From Chlorokybus atmophyticus (taxonomy: Eukaryota; Streptophyta; Chlorokybophyceae; Chlorokybales; Chlorokybaceae), in contig RHPI01002069.1 in the NCBI GenBank assembly GCA_009103225.1, positions 298,453 through 362,452 of the forward strand: a stretch of 64,000 bases of DNA. The letters are read 5' to 3'. Each line of letters begins with the position of its first letter. Position 1 is the stretch's first letter. The translations under genes were made by a program, and so were the position numbers. Of this stretch, positions 36,752 through 50,763 are shown piece after piece. The notes beneath the pieces were generated by a model. That model was not told the DNA's origin. It ran no database searches and worked only from the letters and a program-made list of their open reading frames with translations.

Positions 36752-38937
36752 TAGGGTTTCAACACCATCAACTGCGAGTCGAATCTCTCAGAGAGAACGC
36801 TTGCGGCCGTCGATGGGCCTGCAGTGACCATCTGACGGTGTTGGGCACTCCATCGCCGTTGTGCTTATGGCCTGCGAAGCGCCCACGTGGACGTGTGGTA
36901 GCGCCGATGGCGCACGGAAGGTCACGTGCGGCGATCGACGCCAAAGGCTTAAGGCTTACGGCTTAGATCAGAAGTTACATGTGTAGGCTATATGAGGGTA
37001 GCATGAATTACGATTGCATCATTCATTGTTAGCACATATGACCGTGCGCACTGACACGCTCAATGCGTATATGATGTACAGTAAATTTAATGCAAAAGCA
37101 TGCAATGTAGCACACTAATCCAGCAAGCCACGTGGAGCAGCACAAGCTTATGCATGGGCAACCTAGTGCTGCAACTACATTCGGTAGCTGAGTGCTTCGA
37201 TGTGGGGTTAAGGCGCTGTAGGAAGCGGGGCAGCAAGCATGCACCAACGGCAACCAACATGTTGGCCACAGCCGCTGGTTATTAGCAGGGGTAGTAGTAG
37301 GTTGCGGCAGCAATTGACGCAGCACGGCATGACAGCAGGACATGCACAAATAGCAACAGCAGCAGCAAGGTTAGGCAAGGCGGGGTGGGGCGGTGATGTT
37401 GTAGTAGTAGACGGCGCAGGCGCCTTCAACAGCTGCACTGCTCCCGCTGTGATAAAGGGGGGTTCTGACTGGACTATGGTAGCAAAAGTCGCTACCATGA
37501 GTGAGGTCTGTTACGATTGATACAAATTCGTTACACCCGCGCCAGCGTATCTGTCACTTGCGCATTGTCGCCATGTCTCCTCGATGCATCCCACATGTCC
37601 ACTCATCTACAACACTGCAACTTCATGCAATGTCTCCGTAAACAGTCCACACGGTGATGATCTCATCCTTGTATATGTACTTGTTGAGCAGGGAATGATA
37701 GGATGTGCCAGTGTCACACACCCAACACAATAACAGCCTCAGCTAAGGCACCAATTATAGATAACACAACAAGTTGCATTGCACATCACCACTCTTATGG
37801 TGAGTATGGCAACTTGTTGACCAGATCAATAGCTACATTTGTTTGATCACATTGCTCATATGATGAACAACTCAGCTCTCGTGTCTTTGTTTAGCACAAC
37901 CAGCTAGGAATGCATTACACCGTACTTAACTACTACTTGGACTTATTCTCGTCCAGCTCCAGCTCTGATCCACGCCTCCAATCATGAGTAGTTAGTAGAC
38001 CGTCTCCTTGACCAGCTCTTGTCTGCCACATGGATTGCCCACTCCTTTCACCAATCTTTCTCCACTCACAAAATAGCCCGATTACACCCATCAAATCTGA
38101 GTTACACTTATGTTCGGATACACCAATGATAACTCGCCAAATGCACTTCTTCTCACTCAATAACATCCTCATCTACCTTCCCATCATAAACCCAACAGAC
38201 ATTATAATCTCCACATGCTTTTACAAACAATATCTAATTACCTCATGCTTACAATGAGCCCACGGTCTGTTATCGCCTGCATGTAGCTATATCCCAAGAC
38301 ATATGCATTCTCGCTCAAGTCCTTCACGGGCATGAGCATGCACTGCAAGCACTATCATGGCACGGCATTGATCATTGCAAATGCACACCTTTCAAGCCTT
38401 CACAGTGTGCACGCAGCCAAGCAATGGAAGCAAGCAACACCACTATTGCAATTACGCCTGCAAAATGCTTGATCATAATAAGTATTCCATTGGTTACTTA
38501 TTTCTTATTAACTACCACATCATGTGCTCAGCAGCGCTACACGTACATGTTTCGACGTAACTTCTACTTCTAATATGCCATACAACACGGCACCAATGTC
38601 AAGTATACAGCTGCACCCAAATGTATAAAAATAAAGGGAAAGAGGCAAATTACGCAGTGAGGTTTAAAGTCATGAAGTTATGATAATCAGTATGTCACAT
38701 GTGATGTGGGTTGTATGCAATCCTTTGCGTGTGTACCGGTAGCTAAAGAAGTTTGTGTGTGCTGTGTCTCATTGAACTCAATGTAAGTGCCGCATGCAAA
38801 TGGCTTGCATTGCATACACCGTACTGCTAAGAAATCCAAATGAAGGCTCAATTCTCCACGAGGTACTTTACGTATAACTTTAACAAACTTTTTGGCAGCT
38901 CAACTTGTGCAATCAAGATTATATACTGCAATGCGTG

Positions 38938-39000
38938 GGTTTGGTTGGGTTTCGACTAAAAGCAAACCCGGTTTGCTTTTAGTCGAAACCCAACTAACCC
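38938..39000. repeat. Near-perfect inverted repeat
   Basis: Arms of about 30 bp (TTTCGACTAAAAGCAAAC core) around a 3-nt centre, with one mismatch and one indel near the outer ends. Unrelated to the other inverted repeats. Confidence 0.9.
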
Positions 39001-39889
39001 GGATATGTTGGCAGAGCTTTAATGAACATTTTTGAGCAAAATGTTTTTTGGTAGTATTAATCACACTCAGCACTTACACTTGTATGTAAATCGCGGACTT
39101 TATACGGCACACGCCATACATGCCGCGGTATGCTGGTGTTGTAAAGGGGCGCGTGTGCAGGCGCTTATAGAAAGGGGGTACAAAGGATGCAAGGTGGATC
39201 ACGCACATGCAAGGCAGACCGCACTCACATGACAATTGCATACATCAACTAATCACGTTGCATTCACCATGCACGTGTGGACCTTGTTGTGCAAGCACAA
39301 AGCTGCCACATGCATTTATACTCTGCCTGCATAGAAGCATGGAAAAGTAATACATGGCACTCGTGTTTTTAACATGCAGCATCTGGCAAAGGATTCTCAA
39401 TTGGGAGACATGGTGATTGACACTACCACTAGCAACGGTTACAACACCCTTAGCTTGCACGTCCCTACGCTGGTTTTACCAATTCTACTCGTAGTACTGA
39501 GGTGAGAAGATGCTAAGCAAGTTTGACAATGTTACCTCTTGTGCATGCTACTGTTGGTCAAGTGACACCGAACGAACCGACTGTGATGCAAAGGCAGTGT
39601 GATGCCTTGCGGAAGTGTGCATGCCTTTTTACATGCAAGAAGACGCCATCAGCACCACAATGTCACGACTGCAAGGAAATTCTTGATTCCACTTAGGCTA
39701 GCCGCTTGTACACGACATGGCATGAAAATGGCTGTTGAAAATTGTGCTGTATTGGAATAGCCAAGACCTAACTTTTCCCTATGCTAAGCAGATGGAACGA
39801 GTGCATTCCATATGCATGTTGTCAGTTGCAATGCAAAACTATCAATCAAATAATGTCAGGTTGGCATGCGGTGTCGCATAGACCTTAGC

Positions 39890-40141
39890 CAGGTCAGCAA
39901 CCGCACGTGTTGATGTAGTCATATAGCAACACGTGCAGGTTAAGGGGGCCATAGTAAAACCCCTTAACTCTTATGATGCATGCTAGTGTAATTTTGGTCT
40001 AGGGTACCTGCCGGGCCGGGTGGCGAAGCTAAGCGCGCAAGAGCGCCGACACAACCGTGCAAGCGATTTGTAGCGCATGCCATGCGTGCTTGCCCCAAGG
40101 GGCTTGATGTGCATCATTGCGTACATTGGACACTGGCGAGA
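39890..40141 (+). repeat. Direct repeat of about 250 bp, copy 1
   Basis: Nearly identical to 40824-41071. Both start CAGGTCAGCAACCGCACGTG and end CACTGGCGAGA. Inside is an inverted pair (CACGTGTTG / CAACACGTG) and a GTTAAGGGG / CCCCTTAAC pair. No open frame of note. It could be an LTR or a non-autonomous element; the 680 bp between copies has no gene. Confidence 0.88.
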
Positions 40142-40823
40142 GTTACGGAAGCATTGTGCATGATAAGTATGACGATGTTATGCTACGTGGTTTGGAGCAT
40201 TGTTCAACATAACATACATTTACAGGGCATATGTTGTAACACACGATGCTCACCATCAGACTGGTTTATAACTGGCACATGAAGGGAGGAGCACGAGCAT
40301 GCGTGCAAGACACTTTGCTGCTTTGTCGGTAAACGACTGGGTCACAAGATAGCTATCCAATAAACATAAGGCGGTAAGCCCATGGCTGCTGGTGGCGCAG
40401 AGGAAAGTTGATCCTGGGAGTACAAGAAGTAGCAATTTCGTTTCAGCTGAATGGTTGCTCAACAACTACTCGTAGTCTGCAATAACTGTCGGCCTTGCTG
40501 GCTAGCTACGATGTTGTTCTTGCATTGCATTCATTACTACGTGAGGCCCATGACATGATGACAGCAACTGATAGAGTTGGCACTTTAGTGTTGTGGTGAA
40601 TGTTCTCCCTGTGACAAGACCGTACTGTAAAGTGCTGAGCATGTGTAAATAGCAAGCAGCTTTTTACGCATGATGCAGTGTTGTAACAAAGAGCAGCTCT
40701 ACTCGTTGCATAGGGCAGTTCTACTGTGGATGATACACAATCACACTTCGTACCATGCGGCTCCCACAGCTGCACACATTCCTAGTACTCTCGCCTCGGA
40801 ACGAGATCCAAAACATAAAACTT

Positions 40824-41071
40824 CAGGTCAGCAACCGCACGTGTTGATGTAGTCATACAGCAACACGTGCAGGTTAAGGGGGCCAAAGTAAAACCCCTTA
40901 ACTCTTATGATGCATGCTAGTATAATTTTGGTCTAGGGTACCTGCCGGGTGGCGAAGCTAGGCGCGCACGAGCGCCGACACAACCGTGCAAGCGGTTCAG
41001 AGCGCATGCCATGCGTGCTTGCGCCAAGGGGCTTGATGTGCATCATTGCGTACATTTGGACACTGGCGAGA
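40824..41071 (+). repeat. Direct repeat of about 250 bp, copy 2
   Basis: Second copy of 39890-40141; differs by a few substitutions and by loss of a short GCCGG duplication. Confidence 0.88.
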
Positions 41072-42316
41072 TAAAACTCCTCTTCAATTATCTGCGTAAG
41101 ATCTTTTCATGGCGCCTGCGCAACTATGCACTTTGCTGGTCTTGCTGGTCTGCCATTTCACTAGCCGGCGGATTGGAAAGTGCCTCAAAGCAATGCACAG
41201 TGCTACGTGGATTCGCTTCAAGAACTTCCACTTACCAACCTCATTGGCGAAAAGCCAACAATGCTTGTGCCTGACACTGTTGCAACATGATGGCGCGCGG
41301 TGAATACTTACACTACCAATGATTTGCAATTCCAACCCAATCAACATATGCCCTTACACACAAAGACTGGCATATACATGTGCACCTATGCACGTGCCCA
41401 CTTGCTAGTTTGCAGTAAGCATGTAGACGCATATACATGCGCACACATACATACATGCACACGCACGCATGTACATATTATATATACATATGATATGTAC
41501 TTAGCATACAGGATATGATGAGATTATACATGCTAAGTTAGTGTACAATGCTATGCTGATGTACTACGTTTAATATATGGTACTCAAAACCAACATGTAA
41601 TGACGGTTAATTGTTAGTGGTAAAAGCATAGCAACAATAATAAAATGATGGCGTGGTGCTGGGGCTTAATAGCAGCACAATCAACAAAGAAGCCACAGAG
41701 CAAAACAAGCGCCCCACTTAAAAACAGCAGCGCCACTGTTAAAACCTTGCCAAAGTGGGCAAGATCCAACTGTGGCCTTTGGGGTCTGCAGATGTGAATT
41801 ATGGAAGGCGTGAGCGTGTGCTTAATATCTCGCGGTCTTTGCACTCATGTGCAATCAATCGGTGAACTAGTTAAGCACGTTAGTGATGAAGTCGCAAGCA
41901 GCAGCAAGCACGCTAGCAGCATAGTCAGCTAGCAAGACAGCTAGTAGTACAATTAAACCAAATGTTGCAAGCAGCAGTTAGTATAGGGCCAGTGAGTTGC
42001 AGAGCATTGTTAGTGTCTACGTCAGTGGTGTTAAGCAAACACATTCTAAATGCGAGGGCTTTGTCACGCTCCTCTTACTTCGTGCATGCACGCATAACAG
42101 CATAATACATGAACTATGCAATGCAGTCGTACCACAATTTCAACCTCTCATTAGCAGTGAACATGTGTGTATTCAATCGTCTTGAGCTCAAATGATGCTT
42201 CGTATCTCACTCAACACGCATGCGTGTAGTGAGTGATGACATAAATAGCTATATAATTATAATGAAATTTGATGTGCAAGTGCACGATTGCTTGAATCGA
42301 ACACACTACAGCCAAA

Positions 42317-42355
42317 CCAATCCATGTTTGCAACAATTGTGCAAACATGGATTGG
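42317..42355. repeat. Perfect inverted repeat
   Basis: Two perfect 16-bp arms (CCAATCCATGTTTGCA) around a 7-nt loop. Confidence 0.85.
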
Positions 42356-42923
42356 TGATAACTGTGGGTGGGGAGATGCACGTACAATGAGCTTGTTTTC
42401 AGCAGGTGTATGTATGACCTCCAAGTCGGCGCGCGCTCATGCGGAAGTATATGTTACATTGTGAGATGCGTGTGCTATTGTGAATGCATATGAGGTGATA
42501 TTCTATATATTGTATTATGATGATACACTCTGTAATGATGGATCACTGTAGAAAAATTGTAACCGCTTTCACACAGGTAGAGACGCGTGCATTACTACAT
42601 GGAGATTATTGTCAATTATTTGAAGTTCAACCCAAGTAACTTCAATGCAATATTACAGACCTTGTTACAAATATCAATGCCATCCATTAACCTTTAGGGT
42701 CACTTGGTTGTTGGTTGAAATGAAAAGCGAGTAAAAAAGTTGGTGTGGGTTGCAAGGTGCTTGTCTCTGTAGCAGTTACGAGTGGCGGTGAGAAGCAAAT
42801 TCATAACTTATAAGTCGTGTTGCTCCATAAGCCATGTTGTTGACGTCTATTCAGGGCTACCTTCACGCAGAATTGGCAGTGCCAACACAAAGACCGTCGC
42901 TATCAAGTGCCATCATGTCATAT

Positions 42924-43037
42924 GTGTAGTTATGCAAGTTGTTGTTACCAAGGCATTTTCCGCCGTTTCACATGGCTTCTGTGTAGTTATGCAAGTTGTT
43001 GTTACCAAGGCATTGTCCGCCGTTTCACATGGCTTCT
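42924..43037. repeat. Tandem duplication of 57 bp
   Basis: Two head-to-tail copies, 42924-42980 and 42981-43037, differing at one base (TTTTCC versus TGTCC context). Confidence 0.92.
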
Positions 43038-43903
43038 AAATTGACGACCGGTTTTACAAGCATGAAACCGTGATGACTCATGACACCGATGGGCAGGAAA
43101 GTGCCGCGGAGGTACAGAGTGTGGCAGACGATTGCCAGCCGTCGGATTCGACCATTGGGTGCGCTGCGAGGGCCGTACGATTGGCAAGTGCTACTTGGGA
43201 ACATGCAGAGTGCTGCTGTCGCTCGGTCCCTGTGCTCATGTTTCTGTCTCGGCGACGGGGGTGTCGTTCACGTTGTTGAGGTGAGCTTTACCGGCGGCGG
43301 GAGGAGAAGGAGGAGGAGGAGGTGAAGGCCCTCACGTAGCTGACGCGCCAGTCAGCGTCAAGCTGGCGCATGCGCCAAACAACGAGGCGGAGGCAAAAGT
43401 GAGGCTTTAAATGATAATGTCTGCTTGAGGCCTTCGACCTGAGCGAGCCCCTGACAGGTACGGCTCGCGATGTGCACACGGTGTGTGCAGACATCTTGTT
43501 GCGACAGCTTACAGCATACAATATGGTCTGCCAGCTGTAGACGGCGCAGATTTGCCAGTGCCACCAAGTTTGCGTAACACACTGTGTTATACTCGTGTCA
43601 GCTGACACAACTTCAAGCACACGCTAATGTCAATCTGCTTGCGGTTCCTAGTGCGCTTCTGCATGGGGGCACTATGCGGAGGCTGTAACTCATATACTAT
43701 GCATTGATCTGTCTTATGTTCAAATGAGTGACCATTTTTGCTCCGCACTTATGGCAATTACCATGAGCCAGGGTTTTGCCTGTGCGTTGCACGCAACTGC
43801 ATGCAAATTCCCTTAAGCGGGTCTCAGTTGATGTGGGTGGGCGGCACAACAGCTGACACCCACCCACGCACCCACCCATGCACGCATGCGCGCGCTAAGC
43901 GTC

Positions 43904-43996
43904 AGCGCGCATGCTATGGTTAGCAGCTGTGTATGGCGCAGATCTGCTAACCATAGCATGCGCGCTACATGTTAGCGCGCATGCTATGCTTAGCAG
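43904..43996. repeat. Compound inverted and direct repeat
   Basis: A perfect 23-bp inverted pair, 43904-43926 and 43944-43966, with a 17-nt loop, followed at 43973 by a third, slightly diverged direct copy of the left arm with its CTGTGTATG flank. Confidence 0.9.
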
Positions 43997-44450
43997 CTGT
44001 GTATGCTATGCCGACCTGCATGTCTTCTTGGAACCATAATGCTTGCAATGCCATTGCAAACATTGTGCTGATTGGCTGCTTCTGCTCCTGCTTCTCTTAT
44101 GAGTCTATCGTATGCAAACTGCTCACTGCTTTGCACTTACCATGAACTCTTCTCCTATGTGTTTCCATCTCAAGCAATGCAACTTGCAGTTTCCTCCCTC
44201 GGAGTCAGTCAGCAGCACTTCCTTGTTGTGTACAGTTAGCATGGGCGCACCCTTGACTAGCATGAAAGCACTCTTGCAGCACCCGCTGCAAAGATTGCCG
44301 GCACAACCAGCAGCGGTAGCCATCGAATGTCAAGGGTCAAGTCGTCCGCGTTACCCTCGGGCTCGCAGCTGCGGTCTTGTGTTGCGCGCCATCCGCTGAA
44401 CATGGCCCACGTGGCGTAGCAGTCAAGCATCAAGCAGTTGATGCCGAGCA

Positions 44451-45047
44451 ATGTGCAGTGATAGCAACGCTGCTAGGGGCAACGACGCAGGCAGCGTTAA
44501 TTGGCATGCGTTAGGGCAGGGAGCTGAAGCCGCGGTTAAGGCCAAGCCACATGCCTATCTGCCGAAGGTCCTGAAGGTCGGAACATATGAGGAGCTGAGA
44601 AGCCACGTTAACGCGGCTGTTGGCTGGAACAACGAGGGCAAGGTGGTCTTAACAAGAGCGGAGGCCGATGAGATTATGTCGATCGATGTTGTCATCAGAA
44701 TCTGTGTCAACCCTGCAATAAAACAGATATGATTTTTGGAGGGCTGTCCAATACAATATGGTTGTACCGAAGTGTGGCTTATTTGCGAGATCTCTCAGAC
44801 TTTGGCGCTGGATAATGTCCAGCGAGCCACACGGCGCCAAGACCTGCTCTCAAGAGTCGCACCATACAACGATGCGCTTATGGCAGTGGCGATTGGAGAG
44901 CAAACAGAATATTTGCCCCAAGTCGACCTCGAGTCAGTTGAGAGTGAGGTAGTCATTGTAACGAACTCCCATTGCCGAAGCGCCAGCTGGCCGGAGGCCG
45001 AGGCTGAGGTTACGGAGTACTGCACCATGTGCTGCGCTAACAGTTGA
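44451..45047 (+). pseudogene. Unrecognised repeated gene family, copy 1 (broken)
   Basis: Two frames separated by a stop and shift near 44732. The first half reads PHAYLPKVLKV, then VLTRAEADEIMSIDVVIRIC; the second CEISQTLALDNVQRATRRQD, APYNDALMAVAIGEQTEYLP and SEVVIVTNSHCRSASWPEAEAE. The same sequence of blocks recurs at 50764-51440 (-) and 59588-60270 (+). The strongest block across copies is the C-terminal VVI(V/L)TNxHLRxxIWPE, then PY..A(V/L)MAVAIGE and the N-terminal AYLPxEFxxILKxE. I do not recognise the family. Copy 1 also has an altered AHLR block and seems to lack the N-terminal WFxxWN region. Confidence 0.55.
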
Positions 45048-45414
45048 CTCAACCCCTGCTGAGGCTGAGGTTTAGATGGTTTGCAAGGCAGTTGGCTTGT
45101 GTCGAGGACAAGTACTCGTGCGATACTACTTGGTTCAACTTTTATGTGTGACAGTCAGTGACAGGTCGAATGTCAAATAGTTGGTAGCAAATGGCGGGCT
45201 GGCATCTGCTACTTATTTATTGATGGTTGTCTTGTTCAATCTCACTCTCACTCTTTTTCTCTCTCACGCTCCCAGCATGTACATACTATGCGACAAGCAG
45301 CCTTGGGCAGGAAGCAACAAGGAGCGCATCCATGTGTTTGTGCAGAGCTCTAGATCTGTGATGGATATGCTGCCCTGTTAGACGCTGAGGAGGGTGAGGT
45401 GGATGGGTGGGTGA

Positions 45415-45781
<367 letters not shown>

Positions 45782-48700
45782 TGTTTGCATGTACACGTGC
45801 GTGCGGAAGCAAGGTGTCTGCACATAGGACAGCTCAAGCGCACGCACGCACGCACGCACGTGTGTGGTAACGCGCACACATGCGCATGCGTATGTGGGCG
45901 CGTGCATGTATGCATTGCTAGGTGTGCGGGTACGTGGGCGGGTACATGTATGCGTGTGTTGAGTGTTGTTCTCTACTCCGCACTCCTGCAACTTGTCTGC
46001 AAGTCCTACTGGTGGATGCTTTCAAAGCAGCAACAACTCCTCCACGGATACAGAAGACAAATGCACCATCATCAACACTATCTCATCTGATAGCGTGCGT
46101 ACAGCCAGAGCTGTTGCATGTTGGGTGTTGGTATTCTTTGCATGCATTGGTTGCGCACGCGCACTCGCAAATGTCCATGTATGCTGGTACATGCACGCGC
46201 GTCCACCTGTGCAGGCGTGCGCACGCCTGTCTGTGCGTGTGAGTGCGCATACGTGCTGTTGTTTGTAGGATGCGGATGTGTGCAGGCAGATGATCACGGA
46301 CATGCATGCGTCCAAAGTTTCAAAGAGGGCAACATTGTGCTGGCATGGGGGACAGCGTGGCTGCTGCAGAAGGCCATGCTTTCTTCTTACTTGACAGACT
46401 CCCACGCGAGAACAGAGAGGCCGTTGAGGCCTTCTGCAGCGCAAGGCATGTGAGCGTGCGTGCGTGCGTGCGCGCGCGTGACATTCAGGGTGCGTGCATG
46501 CGTACATGTGCCACCAGTGTGTGAGTGGGCGTGTATAGGTGCGTGTTCATGCATGAGTCATGTATGGGCATGTGATGATTGGAATAGACATTTTTGATGG
46601 TGTACTGCATCCACAGATGGGTTGAGCCTGCGGTTTTGTTCCATTCCTGGGTTGCGCCGAGGACGTGTTGGCGAAGCATCTGAGTGTTAAAGGGGAAACC
46701 TTTGATAAAGAGTTCAAGATCAGAGTGAGACACCGGTTTAACATACACATAACCACGCGACAACGCTTGATGACGTTATCCCTTTTAACCTCTTGACCAA
46801 GTCGTTGTTGAGTGCAGCATGCCCGTTGGAGACCACTTTGCCACGCAAGACAAACTCCAACGGGTGGGTGTCATGTTGGGAGTGAACTGACTCATGACGA
46901 CGCCGTTGTTCTTGAGCCATCAATGGTTGGACGACTTCAGCAACCTGAGAAAATATGACTGTGGTTATGTGGTCATACGATTGGTTCTGCCCGAGAGAGT
47001 GAATTACTTTCAGTGGCATTCGCGACAGTGGTGTGTGCGTGTGCGTGTGGACGAGTTTGTTTATTTGGGTGGGTGGGGGGGAGGTTTATCGGTCAAGTGT
47101 GCAGAGAGCCATTGGTTCACAAGACGGGACAAGTACAGCTGTGCGACAACCATCTGTCCGCCTTCGAATCTGAGAGTCAAAGTCAGCACACAATCACAGC
47201 AGACAGCTAACATACACACCTCAACGTTGAGGTGTACTGGTTCTCTCGACTGTTGGGTTAACAGTCAGGAGGATTCAGGCTAACAGCAAGGGCAGCAAGC
47301 GCGTTGGGGATGTGGTCACATTGCACCATGCTGGCATTGTCGTGTGCAACACTTTGAACACTCAAACACACGACGTGATGCACCAACTAATGCATCTGCG
47401 ACGCGTGTCTTGTTGTACACACTTCTGATGCCAGCAAGTGGTTCACTTGAATGTGTGTGTGTGTGTGTGTACCATTTACAATAAATCGAACACGGTGTGC
47501 ATGATATAATGTGTTGTTGTGTGTGCATGGCACTTGATGGAGGGCCTCCGCATCCCACACAAAAGCTATCTACTTCAACAACTCTTTGGGAAGTACTTGC
47601 CCCAATGGTCTGATACCCGGCAGGGGCCCTTCCTCCGTGTCGTTCTTCTCCGTGACGCGTGACGAGCCGCGCACACAGTTGTGGGAAGAAGAAGAAGGAG
47701 AGAGAGAGATGCCATTCCATGAGCACGCGCCGCCTGTAGTGTATCAGCTTTCTAGTGCGTGCTGTCGCTACGCCACATTTTGCAGGGGGGATTGTGAAAG
47801 CTCAGTACTACTACTGAGCACACAAGCGGATGACTCGTGTACTACACTACACTCATCGGAGTGTAGTACACTCATCGGCTTGAAAGCGTGAATGCGCGCG
47901 CGAGTGCACTCTGCCACAACGATTGGAGGGCTGTACCATCGGCATCCCCATGCTCCTCTCTGATCAGCTTGCAGCTCCCATCACCATCGACGCGACGCTG
48001 TTTGGACAATGTTCCCTTGCGTGAGTGACTTCAACAACGACGACGCTGCAGTCAGCTGGCAGGCCTGACCTCTGCATCCTATCTCGCTCCCAGTGGTTTT
48101 TCCTTCCAAGTGGAGTGCACACAGCCAATGTGATTGTGCGTCATTGCTGGCCCCAGCCTGGGTTGAGCATTGTATACCACTACGCAGACTTGGGGGGCTG
48201 GTTTCAGACAGTCTCTAACTGAGTTGTGCACAGCACATAAACGGTCAGACAGTATGGTGATGACAAACGTTTATAAGTGTCAGTCTTAGTGTTACACGAC
48301 ATTCACGTAATCAATAGCATGGTCTTTGCTGGCTCCTTTACCGTATCAGTAGTGATGCTGACTTTCAGTCAGTATCATCTTCAAACGTTAAGTGTTGAGT
48401 ACTGCCAGCATGCCATCGTGATCAAAAGTGCTCTTTGATTAGCCCTTGAGAGCGCTGCACTACAGGAATGTGTATCACGCTACGCTCACTGTGCTACGCT
48501 ATCGCGCCTGCCACACACTCAGCGCGGGCTATGTGCTCACACAGGCTCCGTGCCCTTCATCAACTCGGGCGCGTGTGGCCCTCACACACTTCGTGATGCT
48601 GCACAAAGACTGTTGGTGGTTGATGTCCCAAGCTGTAGCATACGAATCCAATCAATCTGCCACACCTTCTTGCTAGGTCTGCAGCAGTAGCGAACTGAAA

Positions 48701-49088
48701 CTGCAATCATCCTTCACGCGCCTTGGGCCCTGGACTCTATGCATGCATGCATGCACTTCAGGCCAGGGCACTACCTTCATTGGATCTACAGGTGAGGTGA
48801 CCAAGTGTAGCTGAGACTTGTCGCCGCGCGGCGGCGGCGAGAGGCATAGAGAAGGTGAGGTCAGAGCGAAAGGGTAGGAGAGCAAAAGGAGAGAACAGCC
48901 CAACCAGACTGGCGAGGGGAAGCATTGAAACAGCTCCGGAAGTAAGTCATGCATGGCATGCGATTGCCCATCGGCAGCAGCTTGTTAATTATGCTTGCCC
49001 GTGCGCAGGTTTCTGGCGCTTGCTGTTTGCCTGCGGGCTTGCATTGGACTTGCACGGGCCGTCTTAGCCAGCGATTGCTTGTTGTTCA

Positions 49089-49124
49089 AGTTGCTGAACA
49101 GGTGAAGCTTCACCTGTGCAGCAA
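49089..49124. repeat. Inverted repeat without spacer
   Basis: Two 18-bp arms with one mismatch meet at AAGCTT. Confidence 0.85.
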
Positions 49125-49318
49125 CAAAGTTAGGAGCTAGACGAGGACGGCGTTTGAGTGGTTGTGTGGGCGCTGTGGTTGCTGGTGCGCATGCAAAGCA
49201 ACATGACGATGAGTAGTAGTCCATTGTTGTGAACAACTGCAGAAGCAATACGCTACTTGACTCAAGTACAATTGGAAGTCATGCTTGCAATCGATCATTA
49301 TTCCTTACTTGCTTGTTT

Positions 49319-49556
49319 TTTTTTTTTTGGGGGGGGGGNNNNNNNNNNNNNNNNNNNNNNNNNNNNNNNNNNNNNNNNNNNNNNNNNNNNNNNNNNNNNN
49401 NNNNNNNNNNNNNNNNNNNNNNNNNNNNNNNNNNNNNNNNNNNNNNNNNNNNNNNNNNNNNNNNNNNNNNNNNNNNNNNNNNNNNNNNNNNNNNNNNNNN
49501 NNNNNNNNNNNNNNNNNNNNNNNNNNNNNNNTTTTTTTTTTTTTGGGGGGGGGGGG
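49319..49556. other. Assembly gap with duplicated T/G flanks
   Basis: T12 followed by G9, then 193 N (49339-49531), then T13 and G12. The same T-then-G run on both sides suggests that the two contig ends are the same sequence and the gap is not real in size. Confidence 0.9.
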
Positions 49557-50763
49557 CGCGGATGCACGGTGTGTATAGGCTGTTCTGATGTGACTGATGC
49601 AACAGAGCACTCAAGACAACAACACACGCACTCAGCAAGCCCCCAGATAAGCCGGCAAAAAATAAAGCCACAAGCAAGGGGCCTACACTACTTGTGGGCT
49701 CTGTCTAAGTGCATGCAAGGCGGGGGCGAGGCAGGCAAACAGGCAGGCATCGGCGAAAGCAAGCAACTGACCTGTGCCAGCATGCCGTGTATAAAGATCT
49801 GAAGGGTACATCATGGCATGCACATGACTTGCAACACAACGTAGTGCAGGCAAAATGCATGTCGCACACATAGGCATCCTCACAAGCACTCACAAACCAC
49901 CGGGCTCACTACTTACATAGCTAGGTGATTCATCAAGCTAGCTACTACTACGGCCCCACTCGTGCACGATGCGTGCATGCATATATGTCGCAACAGTCCA
50001 TTACCTGTATCAAGCAGTCACGTGTGTCTGTTGTGCTGAGTTCGGAGAAGCAGCACATGTTACATTTCCACAACCATTCACTCACTGGGACTCTGGCAAA
50101 TGCCGCACTTGACAGCCAAGTCGTCACGATCATCTCCGCAACTTGACTACATCCGCAACTGCTGCTGTGGGCAAAGCCGCTGCGCATGGACGCCAAGTTG
50201 TATCGACAGCTGCAGATGAAGAGGAGTACAGCGAGGTGTATGACGTGGACAAGCAAGTTCCACAAGTACTCCCTGCGTGACGATGGCAATGCATTGAAGA
50301 AGACACGATCCAAACATGCTCGAACTGCCACACCACCCAATGTTTGACCCACTCGGGCTGTGCCATCAACAGGAACACTGATTCAGCACTGATGGGTAGT
50401 GTAGTTGATGAGTCACCGCACTCCATAAATCTGCTTGTCCGCAAAGAACGCATAGCAATAATTCAACAACCGCTAATTGCATAGTATGACAATATTGACA
50501 AAGAGAGTCTCTATCTACCATAACGGCATAAAAGCCACAACAAAAGGGGGCTGGAAGGAGCTGAAGTATTAGTAAGCAAGGGCGCCATCCAAGGTACTCC
50601 ACACTCCTCCACTGCATCAGATCCTGCAGTGTGGTGGAGTAGCCTCGGCCTCGGCCTCAGCCCTGGCCTCAGGCCAACGGTTGCTGATGCAGGAGTGGGA
50701 GCAGTGGAGGGGGCTGGAAGGGAGCTGAAGTAGTTGTAAGGGCAAGGGCGCCATCTTGCAAAC

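Larger units (their letters stand above)
36752..44450. other. Gene-poor repeat-rich region, 7.7 kb
   Basis: No coding region supported. It is more AT-rich than the gene-bearing left half and carries inverted repeats, a duplicated repeat of about 250 bp, a tandem duplication and simple sequence, listed separately. A purine-rich GGAGGA tract lies at 43300-43321. Confidence 0.5.

Noticed and set aside
46485..47283. Coding exons suggested by 60-130 codon frames
   Set aside because: No family match, no consistent splice sites, and simple-sequence neighbours; they may be old coding remnants but cannot be supported.
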